Shown here in pieces: positions 31,514-38,298 of a stretch of DNA of 64,000 bases (its first letter is position 1; every line of letters starts with the position of its first letter). The stretch covers positions 62,001 through 126,000 of the forward strand of contig NZ_ARQJ01000033.1 in NCBI RefSeq assembly GCF_000385175.1. Reading direction: 5' to 3'. This stretch comes from Salinicoccus albus DSM 19776 (GTDB taxonomy: Bacteria; Bacillota; Bacilli; Staphylococcales; Salinicoccaceae). The notes beneath the pieces are model-generated. The model did no database searches. It was given only the letters and a program-made list of their open reading frames with translations, and was not told the DNA's origin. The position numbers and the translations under genes are program-made.

Positions 31514-31663
31514 CAAAAAAATAGAGGGGCTTACGCCCCTCTACACAGATAAGAAATAATATATATGATATCTAGAACATGAATGAAATCACTGTTCTAT
31601 CAAAGGTAATGCATATACGATGATGAGTCTTTATACATCCCTTTTTATGTCGTGTTCATTACA
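31514..31663 (-). ncRNA. Candidate small RNA, copy 1 of a two-member family
   Basis: A predicted transcript of about 150 nt on the minus strand between the aminotransferase stop and mreC. From 5' to 3' it shows an outer pairing GTAATG / CATTAC, then CTTTGATAGAAC with the stem TAGAAC / GTTCTA (31594-31599 with 31573-31578, 15-nt loop), then an invariant segment ending in ATATCATATATATTATT, then a strong terminator (TAGAGGGGC stem, 31522-31543) with a seven-T run. Copy 2 keeps the same order with compensatory base changes. No convincing ORF lies within this copy. I do not recognise it as a named RNA family. Confidence 0.6.
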
Positions 31664-31669
31664 ATTTTT

Positions 31670-31698
31670 ATGTTACATGTAAGTGCGGTGAGTTTCAA
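31670..31698 (-). promoter_or_regulatory. Promoter of small RNA copy 1
   Basis: Minus-strand TTGAAA (31693-31698), a 17-nt spacer and TAACAT (31670-31675), just after the aminotransferase stop codon. The same -35 and spacer length occur at copy 2. Confidence 0.6.
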
Positions 31699-31723
31699 GG
31701 GTGAATTTGGATTTTTTCAGTTT

Positions 31724-32875
31724 CTATTGCCATAAATATTTTATCCTGTCGAACCGTTCAATGACCGATGTCAGTACATCATCTTCAACCGCCAGGGAGA
31801 TGCGGATAAAGTTTCGTCCCAGAGAGCCGAATGGGATTCCGGGGGTCACCAGGATGGACGCTTCTTTAAGGAGAAAATCGGTGAAACTTTCACCATCAAA
31901 TCCGGGCGGTACGGATACCCAGCCGAAAATCCCGCCTTTAACAGGATTTAAAGGAATCCCCATGTTCTTAAATGATGTTTCTACACGTGCGCTTCTTTTT
32001 TTAAACTTGTCGTTCTGGTGATCCAACATATCTGACTCATGCCTGAGCGCTTCTGTTGCCGCGTCCTGAAGCACTCCCCACATGCCTGTCTGGGTGTGAT
32101 CCTGATACACATTGATCGATTCGACCATTTCCTTATTGCCAACGGCAAAACCGACCCGGAAGCCGGACATGTTAAACCCCTTGGAGAGTGAATACACTTC
32201 CATCGCACACTCCAGGTTTTTATCACTTTCCAATATGCTCGGATGTCTCCGGTCAAAAGCAAATGGGGCGTAGGCAAAGTCATGCACAATTTTCGTCCGG
32301 GTATCTTTGAACCTTGCCACTGTATCATTGAAGAAATCTTTTGTCGCCACAGCGCCCAGTGGATTAGAAGGATAGTTTAAATACATCAGCCTGGCGTTGT
32401 CCAGTTCTTCTCTGTCCAAAGCGTCATAATCCGGCAAAAAATCATTCTCTTTAAGGAGTGGCAGGTCATACACCAAGCCTCTGGCAAGTTTAACGCCCGC
32501 CGGATAATCCGGATATCCGGGGTTTGGCAGATAAACGCCTTCCCCCGGTTCGATGAAAGTCATCGGAAATTGGACCAGCCCGCTTTTTGTGCCGTATAGT
32601 ATGGCGATATTGTCTTCATCCAAGACCACATCATAATGATCTTGATAGAATTGGATGATGGCCTGCTTGAAAGACTGTTTTCCTCTGAAGACACCATATT
32701 TCTGGTTCTCCGGTTGATATACGGATGCTGCGACAGTCCTGAGAACCCCCTCCGGCGTGTCACCATCGGGAATACCTACTGCCAGATTTAACAGCGGTAA
32801 ATCTCCGGTTTCCAGTTCCCGGGCCATAGTGCTCCCGAAATAACTGGGCGGAATACTCCTGAGCAGTTCATTCAT
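31724..32875 (-). CDS. Class I/II PLP-dependent aminotransferase
   Basis: A 383-aa fold-type I aminotransferase. Visible features are LAVGIPDGDTPEGV, substrate/PLP contacts in YLPNPGYPDYPAGV and YLNYPSNPLGAV, the PLP-phosphate/nitrogen pocket HDFAYAPFAFD, and the PLP lysine in VYSLSKGFNMSGFRVGFAVG (near 232). The C-terminal RISLAVEDD arginine binds the substrate carboxylate. The pattern is that of LL-diaminopimelate aminotransferase-like or methionine-salvage/aromatic aminotransferases; the substrate is not determinable. TGGAGGGA precedes the ATG. It is flanked on both sides by the paired small-RNA units, and it lies where radC and mreC are normally adjacent. Confidence 0.85.
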   Translation of the reverse strand: MNELLRSIPPSYFGSTMARELETGDLPLLNLAVGIPDGDTPEGVLRTVAASVYQPENQKYGVFRGKQSFKQAIIQFYQDHYDVVLDEDNIAILYGTKSGLVQFPMTFIEPGEGVYLPNPGYPDYPAGVKLARGLVYDLPLLKENDFLPDYDALDREELDNARLMYLNYPSNPLGAVATKDFFNDTVARFKDTRTKIVHDFAYAPFAFDRRHPSILESDKNLECAMEVYSLSKGFNMSGFRVGFAVGNKEMVESINVYQDHTQTGMWGVLQDAATEALRHESDMLDHQNDKFKKRSARVETSFKNMGIPLNPVKGGIFGWVSVPPGFDGESFTDFLLKEASILVTPGIPFGSLGRNFIRISLAVEDDVLTSVIERFDRIKYLWQ

Positions 32876-33003
32876 TTTAAAATCCCTCCATTCCGTTTTA
32901 AATGCGCGTCAATCGCACCGCTTAGCTGCATTTCATACATTAATAATATTACACATTACATCAACTCTTTTATTTCAGAATACTATTTAAATTATCAATA
33001 AAA

Positions 33004-33030
33004 AAGTGCACATTCTTCTTGTGCACACTT
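33004..33030. other. Hairpin between small RNA copy 2 and aminotransferase
   Basis: AAGTG-CACA and TGTG-CA-CACTT pair with a two-base bulge; A- and T-runs on either side make it terminator-like on the minus strand, a back-up to the copy 2 terminator 15 nt upstream. Confidence 0.45.
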
Positions 33031-33040
33031 AAAAATTGCA

Positions 33041-33217
33041 TAAAAATAGAGAGGCAGGCCGCCTCCCTATACACAGAAAAATAATATATATGATATCTAG
33101 AGCAGAATTTGATGAATAATTAAGCTCTATCAAAGGAGGCAATGCGATTCAATTCAATATTTATCATTCCAACTGTGATGTTCATGTCATCGCCTCCTGT
33201 TATGTCGAAAACAATCT
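33041..33217 (-). ncRNA. Candidate small RNA, copy 2 of a two-member family
   Basis: A predicted transcript of about 175 nt, paralogous to copy 1. It shows an outer 11-bp stem pairing AGGAGGCGATG with CATTGCCTCCT, then CTTTGATAGAGC with the stem TAGAGC / GCTCTA (33124-33129 with 33098-33103, 20-nt loop), then the same invariant segment as copy 1, then a terminator (GAGGC / GCCTC extended by ATAG / CTAT, 33047-33070) with a T-run. Against copy 1 the inner stem changes AAC/GTT to AGC/GCT and the outer one changes GTAATG/CATTAC to GCGATG/CATTGC, so pairing is kept while sequence changes. Confidence 0.62.
33120..33185 (-). CDS. Short ORF inside small RNA copy 2
   Basis: A 21-residue ORF beginning MNITVGMINIE and ending SFDRA. 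AGGAGG lies 7 nt before the ATG, an ideal spacing, but that site and the start codon are paired with the 3' end of the ORF (CATTGCCTCCT), which should block translation. Copy 1 has ATGAAC at the corresponding place but hits a stop after four codons, so the peptide is not conserved. It may be a regulatory peptide, a silenced toxin-like peptide, or chance. Confidence 0.35.
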   Translation of the reverse strand: MNITVGMINIELNRIASFDRA

Positions 33218-33223
33218 AAGTTC

Positions 33224-33252
33224 ATCTTATCGTAATAATTTCATCCTTTCAA
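33224..33252 (-). promoter_or_regulatory. Promoter of small RNA copy 2
   Basis: Minus-strand TTGAAA (33247-33252), a 17-nt spacer and TAAGAT (33224-33229). It has the same -35 and spacing as the copy 1 promoter. Confidence 0.65.
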
Positions 33253-33362
33253 CACGTGATTCAGAAAAACTTCAAAATTATCGCTCAATTTCGTGTAAAA
33301 TATAAATTTGGTTTTAATTGTTCTTGTTCCGTTTTTTCATTTGACCGTTTTATTAAGTTAAA

Positions 33363-33388
33363 GAAAGCTGGAATCAAGCTCCAGCTTC
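33363..33388 (-). terminator. Terminator of aldo/keto reductase gene
   Basis: Stem AAGCTGGA / TCCAGCTT just after the reductase stop; on the minus strand it is followed by TCTTTAAC, a modest T-tract. Confidence 0.65.
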
Positions 33389-33395
33389 CCTATTT

Positions 33396-34475
33396 TTATA
33401 TATCTTTATTCTTTTTATCCATCATTTTCTTGTACTGCGCCAGATAGACTTTCTCGGAATCCGTTGCACGGTCCATTGCGGTCATCGCACGATGCCATAA
33501 CGGATAAATGGGTTCAGGGTTGGTAAAATCGTCAATTAGCTGTCTATCCTTTTCTGTCAGCTCAAGCGTATATGATTCCATATTCTCTTTCATCTGTGCT
33601 TCATTTCTAGCGCCAATCACGATGGAATCCACGTTAGGCCGGTCCCTCAGCCAGGCAAGAACAACCTGGGGCACCGTTGCATTATATTTCGAGGCTGTAT
33701 CAATCAGTATATCCACAAGGTCATAATAAAAGTCCTCGTTCTTTATATAAGGCTCCGGCCAGTCATTGCCCTGTCTTGTGCCGGGTTCTGCTTTTTTATT
33801 CCTGGTAATCTTACCTGTGAGAAGCCCTTCACCAAACGGAGCCCAGATGCTATTGCCGATACCCAGCGCTTTACCGGCCGGCAGCAGTTCATATTCCGCC
33901 TCCCTCGACTCAGGCGTATAGTATATCTGCTGGGCAATTGGCGGAATCAATCCATTCTCTTTTGCATAGGTGTGCGTCATACCCAACGCCCATCCACTAT
34001 AGTTGGAGACGCCCCAATAGCGGATCTTACCTTTTCTGATCAGATCATTCATCACATTGACCGTCTCTGCCACTGGCACCTGACCATCCCACAGATGGAC
34101 ATAGTACAGATCCAGATAGTCCGTTCCCAGACGCTCCAGTGTTTCATCGATAGAAGATTCAATGTTGATGCGTGTGGCTCCCCCATCGTTGGGGTTATCA
34201 GTCAGCTGGAAACCGGTCTTGCTGCTGATCACCATGTCATGACGTCTGTTCCTGATTGAGCGGCCAAACACAATCTCAGCATCACCGCCGGCATACAGAT
34301 TCGCCGTATCAAACTGATTGATCCCTTTATCCAAAGCATAATCCACGATATAATCCGCCGTCTGCTGATTCATATCAGCCGCCGGTTCAAACCCCTTCGT
34401 TCCGCTGAACGGGATCGTACCCAGTGCATATTTAGAAACATTCAATCCAGAATTACCAAGTAAATTATAATCCAT
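33396..34475 (-). CDS. Aldo/keto reductase
   Basis: A 359-aa NADPH-dependent (beta/alpha)8 reductase of carbonyl compounds. ATG 34475 has GGAGGG 7 nt upstream; the ATG at 34481 overlaps that site. The catalytic set is D-Y-K-H: D in QFDTANLYAGG, Y in the same block, K in MVISSKTGF, H in LYYVHLWDG. The cofactor-binding region includes YWGVSNYSGW and SIVIGARNEAQMKEN. It is similar to the YghZ/IolS-like or general-stress-type branch. The substrate is unknown. It is monocistronic with its own terminator, and is part of the insertion between radC and mreC. Confidence 0.88.
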   Translation of the reverse strand: MDYNLLGNSGLNVSKYALGTIPFSGTKGFEPAADMNQQTADYIVDYALDKGINQFDTANLYAGGDAEIVFGRSIRNRRHDMVISSKTGFQLTDNPNDGGATRINIESSIDETLERLGTDYLDLYYVHLWDGQVPVAETVNVMNDLIRKGKIRYWGVSNYSGWALGMTHTYAKENGLIPPIAQQIYYTPESREAEYELLPAGKALGIGNSIWAPFGEGLLTGKITRNKKAEPGTRQGNDWPEPYIKNEDFYYDLVDILIDTASKYNATVPQVVLAWLRDRPNVDSIVIGARNEAQMKENMESYTLELTEKDRQLIDDFTNPEPIYPLWHRAMTAMDRATDSEKVYLAQYKKMMDKKNKDI

Positions 34476-34951
34476 TTTCATCCCTCCAGGATTTAAAATT
34501 CCCGTTTTATGAGAGTTGAAACGCTTGAGTAAATTGTTTTTATCAAACAGAAAAACACAGGAATATTAATGGTGCCTGAACATCTAATTATTTATATATA
34601 TCTAGAAAATCTCGCTATAATCCGTATATAATATTGTTTGTAAATGTTCTTGTACCATTCAAAATTGAATGCAGTCAATACATTATACGTTCAATTCAAC
34701 CTTTTTCACACCAGTGACAAAAATTTTTCACTATCTATATAAAGCTACTAATATCAATCGTTCCCTTTACTTCTAACAGCACATCAGAAATTGTGTACTG
34801 GGTGTAAGGATAGCATTTCAAAACACGTTTCGAAAAAGTTGCCGCTCTCCATCCACACGAATGCACATCTAATTGATGAAATAATATTTATCCATTTTAA
34901 TCAGAAAATAAATACGCCATCTTTAGATTTTAAGATGGTTTTGGAATTTCT
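34476..34951. other. Gene-free AT-rich stretch
   Basis: About 475 nt with no credible gene. It should hold the aldo/keto reductase promoter (near 34500-34640 there are several TATAAT-like words) and, near 34917-34938, a hairpin ending the opposing transcript. A 66-codon plus-strand ORF at 34791-34991 has no ribosome-binding site and no recognisable sequence. Confidence 0.5.
34917..34938 (-). terminator. Terminator-like hairpin after the comC-radC transcript
   Basis: Arms CCATCTT and AAGATGG with an 8-nt loop, 14 nt past the stop of the last gene of the comC-radC unit; the T-tract is imperfect. Confidence 0.5.
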
Positions 34952-35314
34952 TCACCAATCCGATGTAAAATACAGTTCATACTTACTGTAATCCAGAAAT
35001 TTCGCATGATAAAAATCACACGCTGCTTGATGAATATAGCCATGATAGATTTGATCATACTTATATGACCCGAAGAATGGACCTGGAAAAGCTGGCATTA
35101 GCAAGTGTGCTTTTTCTGGATGATGTCTGATTTCGTTCAGTACTAAGTAAATCTCGTTAATAATGTCATAGGTCAACTTTACTTTACCGCAATTCTCTAT
35201 TTCAAAATGCTTCACAAAATAACCTTGCAGTGCATTAAATTTCCTATAATAACTATACTCTATAACCTCTTCTGTAACTCTGTCTTCAAGATAAATATAC
35301 ATATCGAGCCCCAA
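34952..35314 (-). CDS. MGLDMY-type hypothetical protein
   Basis: A 120-aa soluble protein beginning MGLDMYIYLEDR. Small proteins opening with MGLDMYL occur widely in bacteria and phages, with no known function. It starts with TTG preceded by AAGGGGTG. The sequence is rich in aromatic residues (YSYYRKF, FFGSYKYDQIYHGYIHQAACDFYHAKFLDYSKYELYF). It follows radC by 14 nt, so it is probably co-transcribed with comC-radC, which is unusual. A phage or mobile-element origin is possible; I have no evidence for a specific role. Confidence 0.7.
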   Translation of the reverse strand: MGLDMYIYLEDRVTEEVIEYSYYRKFNALQGYFVKHFEIENCGKVKLTYDIINEIYLVLNEIRHHPEKAHLLMPAFPGPFFGSYKYDQIYHGYIHQAACDFYHAKFLDYSKYELYFTSDW

Positions 35315-35328
35315 TGAAACACCCCTTT

Positions 35329-36012
35329 TTACTTTATGTAATTCATTTCTTTTAAGCTAATATACTTACCAGAGCCAATAATGATGTGATCGAGAAAATC
35401 TACGCCGATAATATCACCACACTCGTGAAGTCTTTTTGTTACTTCAATATCTTGCCTTGATGGAGATGGATCTCCACTTGGATGATTGTGTACACATATA
35501 ATGGCAGCAGCACTTCTTTTTACTGCTTCTTTATAAATTTCTCGTGGATGAACAATAGAACTGTTAAGTGATCCTTTAAACATTGTCTCCTGATGTATAA
35601 CCATATTTTTAGTTGATAAATAAAGAACAACAAAGTGTTCTTGCTGATAGTATCTCAATTTTTCCATCAACAAGTCACAAACATCAGACGGACTTTTGAT
35701 ATATACATCTTCTTCCATGGAATGTGTATGCATCCGTATCGCAATCTCTATCATCGCAAGGATTGTTATTGCCTTTGCTTCCCCTATTCCTTTTAATTGA
35801 ATCAATTCCTGGAATGTTAAATGCCTTAAATCTCTTATAGATTTCATATCTCTAATGATTCTATTTGCAACTGTAATACTTGATTCGTCCCTGCTTCCAG
35901 TATTTATGATAATAGCTAACAATTCTTGATTTGTGAGTTTATCCGCACCGTAGGTCATTAGTCTTTCTCTAGGTTTATCGGCAATATGCATTTCCTTAAT
36001 CATTAATGTCAT
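35329..36012 (-). CDS. radC: JAMM-domain protein RadC
   Basis: A 227-aa protein. The N-terminal helix-hairpin-helix region (LTFQELIQLKGIGEAKAITILA) is followed by a JAMM/MPN+ metalloprotease-like fold with intact metal motif VHNHPSGDPSPSRQD. The true function is unresolved; the old link to DNA repair is doubtful and competence-linked expression is known in some bacteria. Its ATG overlaps the comC stop by 4 nt, with GGAGGG upstream. In staphylococci mreC follows; here it does not. Confidence 0.93.
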   Translation of the reverse strand: MTLMIKEMHIADKPRERLMTYGADKLTNQELLAIIINTGSRDESSITVANRIIRDMKSIRDLRHLTFQELIQLKGIGEAKAITILAMIEIAIRMHTHSMEEDVYIKSPSDVCDLLMEKLRYYQQEHFVVLYLSTKNMVIHQETMFKGSLNSSIVHPREIYKEAVKRSAAAIICVHNHPSGDPSPSRQDIEVTKRLHECGDIIGVDFLDHIIIGSGKYISLKEMNYIK

Positions 36013-36725
36013 AGAAACCCTCCATAGTATATTTGGTCAATTTCTTCGTATAGAAAGAAATTAAGAATTATTGCAGTAGAGATAAATGGTACAAGAGGTA
36101 TTTTCGGTATCATCTTTTCTCTATAAAGAGTTAAAATGATGACAAATAAACCGCCTACAATGTAAGTCAGAAAAAACGCATAAATAAAAAAGTTGATAGG
36201 TGTTACTAGTGTTAGTACAGTGAATAATTTAATGTCCCCATAACCAATGGATTCTGAAAATAAAAAGTAAACAAGATGTAGGATTAATATAGCGCCAATA
36301 TCCCATAGGGGCTCAACATAGTATAAGTTAGTTAGAAAAAGCCCAGTAATTAGAAATAGTAAATTCATATGATTCGGTATAATCAAAGTTCTGAAATCAT
36401 ATAGTGACATTGGTAGCAACAATGTCACTATCAAATAGTAGAGTGTATAATCTTTAAGCCCTAAACTAAAAAACAAAGGGACAATATACAGGACAATCAT
36501 TAGAATTTCGCAGGCCGGGTAACTGATATCAATTTTCTGTTTGCACCACAAGCACTTTCTTTTCTGGAAAAAATAACTTAACACCGGAATGAGTTCATGC
36601 CATCCTAATTTATGTTTACAATTATCGCATTCACTTCTACGGTAAATGAAACTAACATTTTCCATTGAAGTCACAGCATAAACAAATGAAGCACAAATAC
36701 CTCCCAAAATTATCATCACAAACAT
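36009..36725 (-). CDS. comC: Prepilin leader peptidase/N-methyltransferase
   Basis: A 238-aa membrane aspartyl protease that trims and methylates type IV-like prepilins (ComGC etc.) for DNA uptake. The cytoplasmic loop keeps two CxxC pairs (CDNCKHKLGW and CLWCKQK). The catalytic aspartates are in LYDFRTLIIPN and in SIGYGDIKLFTVL (the GxGD motif). Around seven to eight membrane spans are seen. It heads the comC-radC unit. Other competence genes are not in the window. Confidence 0.92.
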   Translation of the reverse strand: MFVMIILGGICASFVYAVTSMENVSFIYRRSECDNCKHKLGWHELIPVLSYFFQKRKCLWCKQKIDISYPACEILMIVLYIVPLFFSLGLKDYTLYYLIVTLLLPMSLYDFRTLIIPNHMNLLFLITGLFLTNLYYVEPLWDIGAILILHLVYFLFSESIGYGDIKLFTVLTLVTPINFFIYAFFLTYIVGGLFVIILTLYREKMIPKIPLVPFISTAIILNFFLYEEIDQIYYGGFL

Positions 36726-37039
36726 TAAATCTCCTCCGCATCATTTCTATACATGATATCCTGGGAAAATTTTTTTGTAAAAACGCAATAACGCAATTGT
36801 TGTACAACAGAAAATGTTTTTTCATCAAACTGCATAAAAAAACAATACATATATTTGAAATCTGCACTGTTTTCAATAAATTCGTTATAAAATACTCCGA
36901 ATTTATCTAAGTTTATATAATTTCTTTACTTTTTCATGTGACGATTTGTCAATTTAAATGCAATAGTTCTTCCTGAAGCGCTTCGTATATTATTTTCCTC
37001 CCAGACATTTCCTAGGTCTCTGATTAATCAGAGACAACG
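36726..37039. other. Upstream region of comC with palindromes
   Basis: About 310 nt with no gene. It contains GGAGGAG 5-11 nt before the comC ATG, AT-rich promoter-like sequence with A-tracts and T-tracts, the 12-bp perfect palindrome TGTTGTACAACA (36798-36809), the cre-like word TGAAGCGCTTC (36973-36983) and the 20-bp palindrome at 37016-37035. A regulator site for comC is plausible but unproven. Confidence 0.45.
37016..37035. repeat. Perfect 20-bp palindrome next to IS30 remnant
   Basis: GTCTCTGATT followed directly by its reverse complement. It lies a few bases past the 3' side of the IS30-type transposase relic. IS30-family elements favour palindromic targets, so this could be an old insertion site or part of a terminator; neither is shown. 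Confidence 0.55.
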
Positions 37040-37440
37040 CCTGGCGGACAGAATCGTCTGATATCATAAGGGCAGTGCACTTGAAAAGAATTTCTACAGA
37101 TGGCCATTGGCATTTTCACTACTGCCCCGTTACCCCAATGCATAGAGGGGCAGCGAAGTATATCGATATTCCGAGTTTTTGTTCCAGTGTTTTATGACAC
37201 ATGAGTTTCTTATCCCGAGCTACGGTCGACGTCCGAAATGTACCGGCGTGTAACTCACGATGAAGTGTTCTTCCCACCTGTTCTATGGAAAAGGCGGAAC
37301 GGCCTTTCATTTTCAAGGTGACATAACACCATGTTTTCCGTTCAACAAAATAGGGAGGCACTCTTTACTTTTGCCCTGGCGGGAAACGACCATATCCAGT
37401 TTCAAATGACCGAATGTCTTTCACTTTCTGATACTTTGTT
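37040..37440 (-). pseudogene. IS30-family transposase remnant
   Basis: Only the DDE catalytic part survives, in broken frames. Reading along the minus strand gives FGHLKLDMVVSRQGKSKECL (the GHWELD catalytic aspartate region), then after a frameshift YFVERKTWCYVTLKMKGRSA and RTSTVARDKKLMCHKTLEQKL, GISIYFAAPL, and after another shift RGSSENANGHL followed by a stop and KFF. These match the order GDWELD, VERKTR, Tx[34 protein letters not shown] of IS30 transposases. N- and C-terminal parts and clear terminal repeats are missing, so it is long dead. Confidence 0.85.
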
Positions 37441-37579
37441 AACTATATATCAACCCCTTTGCCATCCAATTCCTGTTTCCTTTCTTTTTACAAACGTATA
37501 TAATTATTTATAAAGGTTGGAATGATGACATTCGTGAGTTTGATGAATTGGGTAATAGATGAATTGAGGGGTTAATTTT

Positions 37580-38245
37580 ATGACGGAGATAAAGTCTTCT
37601 CTTTTAGTAGAGCAAGCCTATGATATTTTGCGCAAAAAAATTCTTAACAGAGTATACATGCCTGGAGAAAAATTGAACATCTATGATTTATCGGATGAAT
37701 TCCAAATTAGCCGTTCCCCTATAAAGGAAGCTATCAATCAACTGGAGTACGAAGGGTTGATCGAAATTGTTCCTCGTAAGGGCACCTATGTAACAGAAGT
37801 GAAATTGGAGACTTTTTTAGAAAAATTGGATGCACGGCTGATGGTTGAATTATGGGCTGCCAGAAAAGTGATACATACGATATCAGCCAGTAAAATTCGA
37901 GAATGGGGACAGGTGATTCGACAGATGGATGATCTGCTTGATATTGATCCCTTCCCTTTTCAAAAGTACAATAGTCTGGATATGCAATTTCATGCTGCAC
38001 TCATCGATTGGGAGGGCAGTACAACTCTGAAGGCGTTTTACTCTTCGTTAAACACTCATGTGGCTTTGGCACGCATTGTGCAATCGACTTCATTTGAGAG
38101 CACGATAAAACGACATAGGGATCATTGGGAATTATACGATGCAATGGAAAACCGCAATCTTGAAGCATTTTCAACCGTCCTTGATAAACATATTGAAAGT
38201 ATGAAGCAGGAAGCAACAATTTTATATGAGAATACTTATGGATAA
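37580..38245 (+). CDS. GntR-family regulator, FCD (FadR-type) subfamily
   Basis: A 221-aa transcription regulator. The N-terminal winged helix includes RVYMPGEKLNIYDLSDEFQISRSPIKEAINQLEYEGLIEIVPRKGTYV. The C-terminal all-helical FCD domain keeps candidate metal residues in LDMQFHAALI, RHRDHWELYDAM and LDKHIESM. It likely controls the convergent dehydrogenase-gntP pair, since these regulators usually act on neighbouring sugar-acid genes and a 21-bp palindrome sits in that promoter. GAGGGG lies 8 nt before the ATG. Confidence 0.88.
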   Translation: MTEIKSSLLVEQAYDILRKKILNRVYMPGEKLNIYDLSDEFQISRSPIKEAINQLEYEGLIEIVPRKGTYVTEVKLETFLEKLDARLMVELWAARKVIHTISASKIREWGQVIRQMDDLLDIDPFPFQKYNSLDMQFHAALIDWEGSTTLKAFYSSLNTHVALARIVQSTSFESTIKRHRDHWELYDAMENRNLEAFSTVLDKHIESMKQEATILYENTYG

Positions 38246-38253
38246 ATATAGTA

Positions 38254-38282
38254 AAATGTCCCAGGAGATTCCTGGGACATTT
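38254..38282. terminator. Bidirectional terminator between GntR gene and gntP
   Basis: A perfect 12-bp stem AAATGTCCCAGG with complement and a 5-nt loop, flanked by A and T tracts. Confidence 0.88.
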
Positions 38283-38298
38283 CTATAATCAATTATAC

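Noticed and set aside
33136-33216. Plus-strand ORF beginning MRFNSIFIIP opposite small RNA copy 2
   Set aside because: AGGAGG lies only 2 nt before its ATG, and the promoter, terminator and T-run all point to minus-strand transcription; the corresponding frame in copy 1 is different.
34791-34991. 66-codon plus-strand ORF beginning MCTGCKDS
   Set aside because: No ribosome-binding site, no family likeness, and it overlaps the end of a better supported minus-strand gene.
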